Positions 11,381-23,319 of a DNA stretch of 64,000 nt are shown here, piece after piece (position 1 is the first letter of the stretch; every line of letters starts with the position of its first letter). Origin of the DNA: Owenia fusiformis (lineage: Eukaryota > Annelida > Polychaeta > Sabellida > Oweniidae); assembly GCA_903813345.2 (NCBI GenBank), contig CAIIXF020000009.1, positions 15,523,759 through 15,587,758 on the forward strand, read 5' to 3'. A model generated the notes under the pieces. The model was not told where the DNA came from. It did no database searches and was given only the letters and a program-made list of their open reading frames with translations. Position numbers and translations under genes: made by a program.

Positions 11381-13479
11381 CACGGTGTCCAACCCAAACG
11401 CTCTTACATGCACAACGGAGCGTTTCATTCACGTGGAAATGCTATCCCACTATGACCGTAAGTATTGTTTCACTCGTTTCTCCTACATATTATACATTAT
11501 GGTGACATATTACGTACCATTCGATGAACAATACCCCGAGCAAAGATCTTATTTATTCAACATCTGGTGGTAAACTGTTATTTGCTTCATCAAAGCTCCG
11601 TAGTGTAGATGGAACGAATCTGAAGTTGAAAAATTGACCACAAATTACGAATTAAATTAGTATTTAAATGAAAACGTCAATCTTTCTGTCAAAGTGGTAG
11701 ATCACAAACTCATATATTCTCATTTGCTAAAATCCCAGTCCAGATCCATCACTTGTTTTCCTCGAAACGCTCTTACCATTTTGTTTTGATATTATTTTCA
11801 GATCATTAGAGAAGAGTTTGTAATCGAATCTATCTCTAAAAGACGTATTGTACTAGTTAGGCAACAAACTGACTGAAGCCTACATCAGATGCTATGCCTA
11901 TATGTGTGCTAAAACTATTGACAAAGAAACACAAGAACACAAATGTTTACAAAATGCCCCCACCAATGGGTGATCCCGTCAAACGGTTATCCTGAAAATG
12001 AGTAGACAAGACTTTACTGACACAATTTGAGAACAGAAAATCCAAAATGGCCACCTAAAAATTTACCCAGAATCCTCAAAAATTAGTTAATTCTAGATTT
12101 TCATACTACGAACCACCCCTGAAAATTAAAAATTGATCCGTCAAACAGTTAAACAAGACTTTACAGACAAGATTTTAGGATGGAAAATCCAAAATGGCTG
12201 CCCTGACATTTACCTAGAATGTCAAAAAACTAATCAGATCTAGATTTTCATACTAAGAATCATCCCTGAAAATTTGAAATTGATCTACCAAACGGTTCAC
12301 CCAAAAACACGGAGAAAAAACTTTACAGACAAGATTTTAGGATGGAAAATCCTAAATGGCTGCCTCGACATTTACCCAGTATGCCAAAAAACTAATCAGA
12401 TCTAGATTTTAATACTAAGAATCATCCCTGAAAATTTGAAATTGATCTACCAAAAGGCTCAAAATTCGTAGACAAGACTTTACAGACAAGATTTTAGGAC
12501 AGAAAAAACCAAAATGGCCGACAATAAAAAGTGATTATGAGTTTTTGCTGATTTCCTTTTACAAAATTATCACATATAACTACTGTTTCCAATAACATAG
12601 TACACCTGGAATTATTTTTAAAGCTACTAAATAGTTAAAGTATGAAAACTCAAAAACATCATTCAATATGATACAAAGTATTATCGCGCGCTAACTTTTC
12701 TTAAGACATTCAAAATGGCTGACATGACTGAGCTAACAGGTCCAAAACCTAATCGGATGTAGAATGAAGTGAGCTGAACAAGATTTTAAAGTTTTAAAAG
12801 GAACTATGAAGCCGTTTTTCTTTAAGTTTGCAGACAAGGATTTTAGCATTTGACCTCAAAATGGCCGACAGGAAGTAGCTATCAAGTTAATTATTTTCAT
12901 CCACATCTGTATGCACTCACAAGTTATTCCTGAAAATTTGAAGGTGATACCTGTAGCAGTTTTGGAGAAAACTGCCGGACGTACGGACGGACAGACAGAC
13001 AACCAGACAAATGCCTAAACATATCTAGACTAGTACCGCATCATTTCCAGTTCACTGTATTAACCAGGTCGCAGCGTTTCTTTAATATGAGATTGTTATC
13101 ATTTTTAAGATTGGATTTTCGGTCATCAAATCACAATTACGATAATGTATGGTGCGTTGAAGCTTTGTAAATTGACCAAAGTATACTCTGATTCTATAAT
13201 CTTTACACAACTAAACACATGTCTAGACAAAAACTATACTGCTTCGTATAGCACTTCCAAGTTGCTTCAAACGTCAACAACCAGCCAAGTACAACATGAA
13301 TATCACACCCATCGAATGGTATACTCGAACACATACCTCTTATTCTCATTATTTGGGAAATCGTCAGACGGCCCAGCATTCCCACCCGCCATTTTTCCTA
13401 CTCCGGAGCGTTTCTTTGTTTAGCTTCAGTTATGAAACGCTCCGTCGTGCATGTAAGAGCGTTTGGGTTGGACACCGTG
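11381..13479. mobile_element. 2.1-kb TIR transposon filling SPHK last intron
   Basis: The termini are 48-bp inverted repeats (11381-11428 and 13432-13479) with one mismatch by eye, starting CACGGTGTCCAACCCAAACG. Immediately outside both ends is TATAT, a possible 5-bp target duplication. The element occupies almost all of the 2,306-bp intron between SPHK exons 13825-13605 and 11298-10538. CAC termini plus a 5-bp duplication are Transib/RAG-like traits, but no transposase is encoded and AT-rich TSDs are atypical. An internal tandem-repeat segment is listed separately. Confidence 0.85.
11940..13020 (+). repeat. AAAATGGC module repeat with GGACGGACAGACAGAC tail, copy 1
   Basis: Four or so modules of about 140 bp each contain 'acaagactttacagacaag', 'attttaggatggaaaatcc', AAAATGGCTGCC and 'taatcagatctagattttca'. 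It closes with TTTTGGAGAAAACTGCCGG and a GGACGGACAGACAGAC run. A second, co-linear copy is at 52225-53090. Non-coding; nested inside the 11381-13479 element. Confidence 0.8.
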
Positions 13480-13604
13480 TATATAAAAGAATAAAATAGG
13501 AGCCATGATAACTATGATAATCACTTTTTATAAATCCTTTTACAATCTGAGACCTTAAAAAGTTCTTGTTTCAATTTTCTTTAAAACACAAAAAGAAAAC
13601 ATAC

Positions 13605-13825
13605 TCATTATCCTAGAGAGAGTTCCCATGGTAAACCTAGTTTCTCCAAGGTACCTGTACTTCTCACTCTCTATATCCACATCTGCTACCATCCCCCATG
13701 CAAATGATAAGAATGAATAAAGTGTTCTTTTTGGAGTCTCTATCACAACTAGGTCCATCGGTAAAGGCATGTGTTTAGTGAGAATGTATGTGGCATGGTG
13801 AACATGATTGTGCAAATATGGCTCT
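13605..13825 (-). CDS. SPHK: Sphingosine kinase C4-domain exon, copy 1
   Basis: SPHK exon encoding the lipid-recognition core. The acceptor is ttttgtttcag and the donor ATGA|gtatgt. The 221 bp enter in phase 2 and leave in phase 1. Diagnostic segments are MPLPMDLVVIET, LYSFLSFAWGM, then VADVDIESEKYRYLGETRF and TMGTLSRIM, which match AWGFIADVDLESEKYRRLG of human SPHK1. In the human enzyme an Asp in this segment contacts sphingosine. The next exon completes the split codon (A|AT) and continues LRKYRGRFSFLP exactly where the family does. A diverged duplicate of this exon lies at 3253-3030. Confidence 0.93.
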
Positions 13826-15625
13826 CTGAAACAAAAAAGTAAATGTAGTTTGGAATCAACTATAATTTTCTACAATCTGAAATCTCAATGATCTGACTTT
13901 TTTAAAACACTTTTATCAACCCATCTAGTACACTAGTGAATGTAATGCATCAGTTTTCCTCAAATCCTTTTTCCCTTTTCTACAAAATACATGCAATGCC
14001 CATACACAAAGACACATAATAACATCAAATGAAACTAAGCCAGGGTTCTTGCTTTATTTCTACAATATACCTGGGTGAATCTCATAACATTTTATAAAGT
14101 AAGTGCAGTGAGATTACTTTCACATGTTTAATATTTTGGTTCATGAATCATAATTTGCAGATTATAGGTGCGTTTTTGAACAGCCCAGGCAGTGGCGTAG
14201 GAAAAATGTACGCCAAAAAGCCAATGCATAGTGTTGAAAAGTGAGAATAAAAAGCTTATTAATTTCCCTATGTTCTTAAGTCATATTTTCTCATTGTGAA
14301 AAAATTGTTTGTGATCTCGAGCACACTAAAGAAAAATCTTTTTGACACCATCCGATAACCTCGATTTTTTCAATAGTATTTTTTGTAAGGCTATTTTTCT
14401 TGCTTAGGAAATGACCCTTTTTGGCGAAAAATTCAAGGTGATTTGAGGTTAAGGGGCAAAGTAATGATAGTCGGAAGTTCATGCCAATGTAAATGAAATT
14501 CATAAAATGTTGAAAGTTACCTTGTTTATAATACTGTAGAAATTGCAAATTAATCATTATTATTATTAGTTTGGTAGGTGCTAATTTAACTGATTGAATT
14601 CCCTTTCCAACATGCTTTATTTAATGAAAATCGAATTTTTAAAAGTAAAATACAGTTTCGCCAATCGCTTATCTCGTTCTCTTCACAAATTTAAGAGAAA
14701 ACAACTTGATGAATACCTTGCAATTTTGTGTGCATGTTCCGTAATCCTTATGAAAACTGTGGTATCAGAATTATAATGATAACCTCTCCCGATTTTAGAT
14801 ATGTTTGTTTTATTCTCCCCTACCCCCGATTTTTCAATTGCTATGTGGTTTGCTATTACCTTAATTTTTGTTTCATTTGAAAGATAGATTAAACATAGAT
14901 TATAATTTTAGGGAATATAGAATTTAGGCGCCAACAATTATTTCGAAAGGAAATTAATAATTTATCACAGAATGTTTCCAAATTTACACCCCCCCCCCTA
15001 AGTCATGTTGACCTAGGTTTTACCTTTGTTGAGGGAGTATTATTTGGACTTGCAAATTAGTGTTATGAAAAAGGTTGCAGACATTACAATATTTCTGGCT
15101 CTTGTCATTACTTGTCATGTCTGTTTTCCAAAGATCCCCAAAGTGCATACTTTATTTCAAGAAAACTAAAGTTTTCTACAATGATGTTTTATTCTTCTAT
15201 AAGAATGGTTACCATTCTTATTACATGGGAGAATTTTTCACCCGTTTTTGCATTCTGAATCCATAAATACTTCACCAATTTATAACATATCGTGAATCTT
15301 TTTGGAGATATTGTATTTGAGATTGTAAGGAATAGATTGGTAGATCAATTGTACATATTGCTTGTAATTTTGTCACTACTATAGATCTGATTCTTCCTTT
15401 AAGTTGTAACATTGGTCATGGATATGTTTCTTTAAATCAATTGATCATACTAATTGATACGACTATATTGTTGAAAAGGGTAAAATGGAATTCCAGAATT
15501 ATTTTTATGTAATTTGAATTTTTAAGAAGTATATTTTCAACAAATCATAAAAATAATATTTATAATTTGGTAAAAAGTTGTTTTTTACAGTGAGTAATTT
15601 CACATATTTTCAGAAAACCTTGGAT
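13826..15625. other. Large SPHK intron, proximal part
   Basis: Intronic with respect to SPHK. Contains a CAGTGGCGTAGG word at 14189-14200 (a common transposon terminus) without a partner end. Otherwise AT-rich with no recognisable gene. Confidence 0.4.
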
Positions 15626-16486
15626 CACGCCTAACCATCGCATAAGCATGCGTCACAGTACAGCGTCAAAAAATACAATTGTACAAATTTTTGTACATTG
15701 ACGAAAAATAACAGAGTTGAAGTAAAAACTTTAATGAGGGTTTAAAAAAATTAATTAGATAAAAATAAATACGATTTCGGGTGTAATAAAATCAACATTC
15801 TCTTAGAAATGGATTCAACTTTCTAATTATGACAAAATTTTTTCGAGCACCACTCGGATTTTTTCTGACTGGATCGGCCCACATAGTCAACTCGAAAGAA
15901 AAATGTTGTTTTTCTCACTTTTTGTTTGGTTATTATTTTCCCTGTCGTCTGAGAGTATGGATAATTTTAATGAGAATATGTATTTGTTATCTACATATTT
16001 TAAAACAGATGAAGATTCGGCAAAAATAATAAAAGGCTGGCGCTGGCTAGAATTGTCTATGGTTCTAGCCAGGATAAAGATACCAGTTCTTCAACTCGAC
16101 AATGGGAAGAACTGCTCTACCTAAGTGACTAATATGTCATGATATGACATCTAAAGAGTCGATAAAAGATATATATATGAGTTACTTATTTTCAAAAGGT
16201 GGAGTGGAGTAGTAGTACCTGGTTTAGTCAATAGAGGGAATAGTTATCTGTCCCCGGGAAAGTTTCCCCGGGAATTGTTACTCCAACTGAGTAATTCAGT
16301 CAGTAAATTGGCTTACACTACGAAACCATTTCAATCCCAGCATTTTTTTGTATTATGCATGCGTTCTATGTGCAGCATTGGATAGTTTATACCAACATGT
16401 GTCACTCGTCGGGAGGCGTGTACGTTGATAAGTTGCACTTTCAATGTTGCAATTATTTGTCCTTTTTAAATTAACAACGTTGACGA

Positions 16487-16676
16487 CACTGGCGGATCCA
16501 GATGAAAATTTACGGCCCATGTTTTGAACATTTGACCTAAAATGGCCAAATTATGGCCTACATGCCCATTTTTGAGGCCTTATGTAATTTTTGAGCAAAA
16601 CAATTTTTGGGGCCCTACAATTTTTTTCTTGGCCCAAGAAGAGGGGGGGGGGAGTTTTGGTCTGGATCCGCCAGTG
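16487..16676. mobile_element. 190-bp MITE with CACTGGCGGATCCAGA ends
   Basis: Starts CACTGGCGGATCCAGA and ends with its reverse complement TCTGGATCCGCCAGTG. The interior is rich in GGCC words and a G run. No convincing target duplication. The short open frame across it is not coding. Confidence 0.85.
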
Positions 16677-17369
16677 GACCATGTATGATTTCAAAAATGC
16701 TAAATTATAGCTAAATACGATCATCGTGATAAACCATGACATCTCATTTCTTCTCAGCCCTGAGATGTTTCAGGTGAAATAGAAAGATGCTATGATACGA
16801 CGTCAGATACTGTACATCGCGGCATTTTACTGCATTTTTACATGCGTACTTACTTTTAAAACCGCAATATCTCGACAGCAAAATCATATTTTTCTACAAC
16901 TTTTCGTCATCAGTTGAACACGTATGTCCACGAAATATTTTGCCTATCAGAATTCCAAATAACTGATTTGGGACTTTTTAAATGAGAATCACGCAAGCCA
17001 TATTATGCGACTTTCTATGCTAAAACCGGGTGTGGACTGTAACATTTTGAAGAAAAATGATTTTAATTTTAAACGAAAAATGAAGATAACTTTTTCATTT
17101 CTTAACGGATCTTTCTCAAATTTTCACAATATTTAAATTCACCATTTTGGAAAAGACAAACAGATTCTGTGTGATGACGTCATAATATAACAATGCTAAC
17201 TTAACGCTTATATTTATGCAAAAAAAGTGTGGACAGGCAGAATTTCGTACCAACAAGATATATATTTTGATCAATTAAACATTAAATCGTTTGAAAGGTG
17301 AATTATTATTATTTCGTTTTTGCCTCCCTTGAGGTGGTCCCTGCGCATATTTTTCTTCAATACCATAGT

Positions 17370-18435
17370 CATGCCTAACCATCGACAACGTGCAGTGACA
17401 AAATATACCGTTGTACACTTTAAATGTACGGTGTCACTATTCTAACTGATATGAAGCAAAAACAAAGATGTGGGTGTGGTGTAGGTTTTAAAAATTAATC
17501 TGAGGAATCCTTAAGGGATTTTATGTTTAATTTCGTGTGTATCCGATTTAGAAGACATTTACCTTTCTCATTCTGTGAAAAGATTTTCGGGCAGTGCTAG
17601 AGTTTTTTCGTTGTAAATCTACCCACCAACAATGATCGGTTGGTAAATGTTGATTTTTTCACATTTTCTTTGGTCATTTTTTCCCTGTCGCCTAGCTAGG
17701 AGTGTCGATTGTTTTTATGAGAATATGTTTCCCAAAGTTATAAAATTAAGGTCGGTTGAAGATTTAATAAATATTCATGTTTTTGCTAAAATAATAAAAA
17801 TAAGAAAATCATAAGTGTACGCTGTCATCTCGATATACGTTGTCCCATTGAACTTACAAATCTGAATTCAAAGTTAACCATTATGTAGACAACGTATTTT
17901 CCATAACACTAAGGGGCAGGGGGATCAGATTCATTTAAAACTGAAACGGAACAATCCAGTATTACTAATTAAACGTGATTGAAATATATTGAACCTCTGC
18001 ATTTTCCAGATATAGCATAAACGGGATTTCGAAAGTCATCTTCGATTAGCTAGTATATGTCTCTCCATTAACTCCTTAAGATAATTAAAATTCATAAAAG
18101 TACAACATAAGGTAACGTACCGACGCCTAATGGTCAAAAAGGTTGGAAGATAACTACCCCCGGGGAAATATTAATCACCATATCAACACTTTCATAAAAT
18201 AAAATAGCATTCAACAAGAGGTAAAAAATCACTTTTACCTGTTTATCTGTACCAGGGATACATGAACATGATATGTTCGTTGAACATCACTTGTTACTCA
18301 TGAAACCATTATGCGTTTTGAAATTAAATCATTGCATTGTTTACATTTCAATTACAGGGACAACGTACATTGGAGATGTCAACTAACATTTTTGATTTTT
18401 AAAATTATACCAAATACCAATCCTTCAACCGTTAC
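17370..18435 (+). mobile_element. Nested copy of the CATGCCTAACCATCG family
   Basis: Begins CATGCCTAACCATCGACAA and matches 58563-59575 nearly co-linearly over about 1 kb (shared GTGACAAAATATACCGTTGT, AACAATGATCGGTTGG, GGGGCAGGGGGATCA and others). A shorter block (TTTTCCCTGTCG..., about 17640-17735) also matches the arms of the enclosing 15626-21386 element. No opposite end was found, so it is truncated or a deletion derivative. Confidence 0.75.
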
Positions 18436-18589
18436 CTCGAAATGTCCAATGTGCGTTCACCTTAAGCATAGCAGAGGTTCCAGCTCTGCATGATTCGAAA
18501 CATAAAGAAGATTGATTATAAAAAAATAACATCTCCCTTATATAATATAGACAAGAATAAAAAGACGCACAAATAAAAAATATGGAAGC

Positions 18590-18668
18590 GCTTTGGTGGG
18601 ATTCGAACTTGAAACAATGGGAAATGATGTATTACAAATACAGTATCCATTCAGCCACAGCAGTTGGG
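18590..18668 (-). pseudogene. tRNA-derived remnant
   Basis: Minus strand shows an A-box (TGGCTGAATGG) and a B-box (AGTTCGAATCC) with tRNA-like spacing. The acceptor and T stems do not pair, so this is a decayed tRNA or SINE head and not a working tRNA. Confidence 0.5.
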
Positions 18669-18764
18669 ATGCAGAAAGCAGATTTTGATTATTGCTATAT
18701 TATAATGTATATACTATATAGTTTTATATTGTAGAGGACAATTAACCCTGCTTCTGATGTGACA

Positions 18765-18975
18765 GAAATGGTTGTCCCCTCAGTGTGAATTGTCCTAGGG
18801 ACACTTTTATATAACATAGGACAATGAATACTAGGGATAAAGGTCCTAGTACTGCATTTCAATAATGGTCCCCCTTGGACCTAAATCCCTAGGAACGCCG
18901 GTCCTACGGACCGGGGTTCCTAGGGATATAGGTCCGGGGGACATTCATTCCTAGGGGACCATTATTTCTGTTACA
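18765..18975. repeat. GC-rich palindromic foldback with CCCTAGGAAC stem
   Basis: The core at about 18878-18936 is an inverted repeat: GGACCTAAATCCCTAGGAAC, CGCCGGTCC, a TAC loop, then GGACCGGGGTTCCTAGGGAT. It is flanked by AATAATGGTCCCCC and GGGGACCATTATT. Repeated 'cctaggga' and 'tcctag' words extend left to 18765. It stands out in base composition from the AT-rich host element. Confidence 0.75.
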
Positions 18976-19104
18976 CCGGCAATCACTCGATTAACGGTAT
19001 GAATTGAAAACTGTTTATATGGTATTTAACTGATGCATTCACTGCATTGTGCAATGCCTCACTTAATTGATTTCAACTGAAGATGATGAGATCTAATTGC
19101 GTAC

Positions 19105-19195
19105 GATCGTTTCTTTTTGTCATTTGATTTATCCTGGCTGCCTGTGTTATTCCACCAAGGTTAAAAGCGAGGGACAAAATAAATAAATAACAGCT
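19105..19195 (+). mobile_element. Possible LINE 3' tail
   Basis: CCTGGCTGCCTGTG then GCGAGGGACAAAATAAATAAATAA resembles a LINE 3' terminus with an AATA tail. No coding remnant. Confidence 0.35.
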
Positions 19196-21391
19196 TATTT
19201 TAAACCCAAAAATTCCACACCGGAGACTTTTTAAAGCCGGCTCGACTAGATTGTGTTACTTGGTACAAAATTATAATATGTAACTTAACGTAAATGACAT
19301 TCAGAACGAGAACGTGTGTTTAAATCAGGAGGAAACATCTTACAGGACGAGAACAGCCAACCTCCTCTATTTCATTACATTAAGTAAAATAGTTGTGAAA
19401 CAAATAATACGAGGATTTAAATTCAATAGTACACTCGTCCCCGCAAGTGTAGCAACATTTAGCCCCTTCTACGAGCGTATTTGACTACATGTCTAGTCTT
19501 TCATGTTTGAATTGTAAAGAGAAAAACCATTTGTAGGGCTGAAGAGTTCAAATCCCTCCCTTTTCTGAATTTTCATCATTAACAATAGGTGGGTAATTTC
19601 CACGATTCATGTAACGAATATCCATCAATCCGAAGTTCTAACAAACATATAAATTAATAAATAGAAAATTGAATTTAACTTTAGAGAACACAAAATTGAT
19701 GTTTAAGCTCCTTCTTCGAAAATATTTGGACAATTCGGAGGCGCAAAAAATAAAAAAAACTATTGGCAGTTAAGTCTGTCAAACCTATAAAGGGATGTAT
19801 GATATTGAAAAATAATTTATCCCATGGTTACAAGGATATAGATCGAATATCACGTGAAGATATAATTGATACGTGGATGAAGATATCATATTTTCGCAAA
19901 CAATTCCCAAACCATCGAATATCACTTTTGAAACCATCGAATATCACTTTTTGAAAGGTTGATCGATCCTATAGTCACATATAAAATCCTATTTGTCATT
20001 TATCAATCAACCAAAATATTGCTGGTGTGTACGTATAATTACAAATTAGCTCGATTACCATTTCTTTCATATCAAATTGAGCTTCACGCCAAAACTAATT
20101 AGGTGCATTTCCAAGTGGAAATTCACCAATCAGAAAACGTACTTATTTGAAGTAAGACATGCATGATGGGATTGAAAATGGTGCCGTTTGTTGATTACAC
20201 TACTCACCTAAAGTGAAATTCCCGGGGAAAATCCTCCCGGGGACAGATTAATGTTCCCTCTATTGACCAAACTAGGTACTAGTACTTCACTCCACCTTTT
20301 GAAAATAAGCTCCACATATATATTTAAAAAAGATCAGATCTGTACGGTGAAGCATCTGCTGTACAGTGATGATTCCTTAGAATTTATGAAGGAGCTAATT
20401 AACGTAAGATTCTATAAGTTTTTGTGTGCAAATTCAAATGTTGTATCCCATTCAACATTGAAAAATATCAATTCTTATGTTTCCATTCATTCCGGATAAC
20501 AAGGATTAAATACTGAAACACATTTAACTCGAAGCTTACTGTTCGAACAAGAGGTAAAGAAGTGTCAGATCTACATGTACATTATCACTTGTAAGGATCA
20601 AGCGAGGGTTACGGCCGTCACCTTTGCATTTAAGATGGCGGACAGGAAGTATTTATTTCGATATTTTCAGTTTTCATGGAATTAACTATTTGAAAGTTGA
20701 CGCTTTGATATCATTTGAACTAAACCAAGCTTTTCTCATATGACTAACAAAGATAGCCTAGAGCCATCTTCACCCCATGCAAGATATTGCATCTTTCATT
20801 CTTAAAAGTCACACGTGCAAGATGAGATTTAGCTGTGACATCAGTTGCTTAAAAACATCAATAACATAGCAACAAATATACTGAGTTTTTGGTTTCATGA
20901 TCCTTACCATATCATACATTTCCATTAACCTTCCATTAAGCGTCACCGTACAGCTGATGCGTCGCCGCACAAATCTGATCTTTTTTAAATACACACAATG
21001 AATGGTTATTTGCTGAATCTTCGCCCGTTCTAAAATGTGTAAGTAATAAATACATATTCTCATAAAAATAATCCATACTCTCAGACGGTAGGAAAAATAA
21101 TAACCAAACGAAATGTGGAAAAATCACTTTGGTCAATTATGTGGGCCGATTCACTCAGAAAAAATCCGGACAGTGCTCGTAAAACTTTTATTAAGTTTAG
21201 AAAGTTAAAACCATTTCTAAGAGAATGCTGTTTTTATTTCACATGAAATCGTATTTGTTTTCATCAAATTAATTTTTTTAAAACCTTTGCTATAGTTTTT
21301 GCTTCAAAGCAGTCAATTTGCATCACCGTACAGAAAACTGTACTCCGCTATTTTTTGACGCAGTATTGAGACGATGGTTAGGCGTGTGGAT

Positions 21392-23170
21392 AAAATCTTG
21401 ATTTTTGTAGATACACTTAAATTGACTTCTCAGTATAAAACTACAATGTGTCAGAGCATACTAACACCCCAATCACATTTCCTGCGGCCGCCATGCGGCC
21501 TATCATTTCTGCGGCCAGTAACATTTCTACGCTCGCCGTGGAATTTCTGCGCTCTCATACTTTTGCAGTCACATTTCCCACGGCAGCCGCACGGTGAATT
21601 TAAGATTTCTGTTGATAAATAATACTTTTTTCATTTTATTTACGTCGGGACAATTTATAAATGTTATTCATAGTGGTAGGATGTAATATCAAATGAAAAT
21701 TATTCTTTCCATGGTGATTTTATATGATGAAAAATATTCAAATATTTTAAGCACATTAGAAAGGTATAACCATAAAAATGATGTTTTACAAGCATAAAAT
21801 AGGCATTTTGATATGAAAGATTTGACACATTTTTCATATTTTTTGGCTTTGTGTTGAATTTACACCTGCCAGGGTGCAAGTCATATGCATAATATTTAAT
21901 AAGTTTAATAATGTGCGCTTAGATGAGCTATGAAAACACATGATCATGTAACGAGCACTGTAGGGCTGATTGTTCTTTTTAAAATATTATGCAATTTACT
22001 TGTACCATGGGCATACAAAAATACAGCCATAGTCTATATGTACTTATTTCAGTAGAATTTTATCACCAATGTACATAAAATTACACATCTGAATAACAAT
22101 ATTTTAACTTCATAAATGATTTAAGAACCAACGTAATCTACTTATTGGAAATACATTTAAAACAGTGAGAAACATTGTTCATGAAAAACATTAATAAGCA
22201 AATAGAGAGATCTTGATCGATGAAATATATATTTCTATATATTATATCTTTTTGCGAAATGCCAAATTTCAATTCACTCATACTTATAACAGAGCTGGCA
22301 TTAACACCATTTTTATCATTTTTTTTCACATTTGATCAAACCTGACGCAGAATTGACAGCTCATTGCATTTCATTGACGCACTTTGATCCCCAGATAGAC
22401 TAACGCCATTCCCTGAGAATTAGCACTGCACAGGACATTGAAATGTGAAAAAAGGCAGTTCTTGCTAAAATGGGAAGAGATTTTGGGATTGCTGGCTCCT
22501 TTTCTGCACAAGAATGTTATAATCGGGATGATATGCACACTTTGCCCTCTAAATACTGTTATTAAACTGCAAGTGCGATAACTCTCATGACTTTCAGTTT
22601 ACACTTCGGTTTTTAGTTGGTCATTATTCATTGATTTGGTTTATGTTTCACAAGACCTTTAGACCTAGCTTAGCTGATTTTCAATACTCTAAACGTTATT
22701 TTGATTAATTAAATCATGGGCAAAGTCATTTGCAAATTGTAGAAATTCAGTATAATTTCTTATGATTTTTGACGATATTGTTTGATCGTTGAAATTGACT
22801 TTTTTTGAGCAGTAATAAAATATGAAAATTAAAAAACATTGACATATATATAAGGGACTACTTCTTTATCAGGTGGTATCCATAAAGGATAACCATTAGT
22901 TAACATTAATAAATATAATTGTTACTAACATATTTTAATATAATATAATAATCTACATATGAATTAAATACATTATTTTAACTTTATCATACTTATTATG
23001 TATTTTTATTAATTAGGTATATCACGAGAGCAGTCTACGATTTCGTTTTCAGCTCATACTTGCCAAGAGTGACTACTAAAAATTATTAGTTCTCGCCATA
23101 TGAAATTTGTACTAGTCCTATTTTGGACAGGAAATGACACATGAATTAAACAGAGACACGACACATAAAA
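21392..23170. other. Intron stretch with a GC-rich patch
   Basis: 21466-21600 is unusually GC-rich, with CACATTTCC/CATTTCTGCG words recurring about every 20-30 bp (TGCGGCCGCCATGCGGCC). The rest is AT-rich and shows no gene. Confidence 0.4.
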
Positions 23171-23175
23171 TAGTC

Positions 23176-23319
23176 CACCCGTGTAGCTCAGCGGTAGCGC
23201 AGGTACTTCTTACGTGGAACAATCTTCCCTAATCCCTAATAGACACCACAGAAATAAATCAATTCAAGAATGGAATTGATAAGCACCTGATAAGACAGAA
23301 ATTTCTTCCCCACAACTAA
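23176..23319 (+). mobile_element. tRNA-like head joined to LINE ORF tail
   Basis: 23176-23213 resembles a 5' tRNA half (GTGTAGCTCAGCGGTAGCGC, A-box). It is followed at once by a frame reading WNNLP, stop, SLIDTTEINQFKNGIDKHL, then IRQKFLPHN and a stop at 23317. That frame is the C-terminal end of a non-LTR polymerase ORF (WN.LP....FK..ld..l). This may be a SINE with a LINE-derived tail or an accidental junction. Confidence 0.5.

Larger units (their letters stand above)
15626..21386. mobile_element. 5.8-kb long-TIR (foldback) transposon with TGGAT duplication
   Basis: Outer ends CACGCCTAACCATCG (15626) and CGATGGTTAGGCGTG (to 21386) are flanked on both sides by TGGAT (15621-15625, 21387-21391). 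Homology between arms continues inward: ACGATTTC..., ATTCTCTTAGAAATGG, CGAGCAC, ATCGGCCCACATA, and as far as the CCCCGGGA blocks (16250-16290 against 20218-20250). The arms are therefore about 0.7-1.2 kb, with indels. No transposase frame was seen. Nested inside are a MITE (16487), a relative of the same family (17370), a palindrome (18858) and a tRNA-like remnant. Confidence 0.88.
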
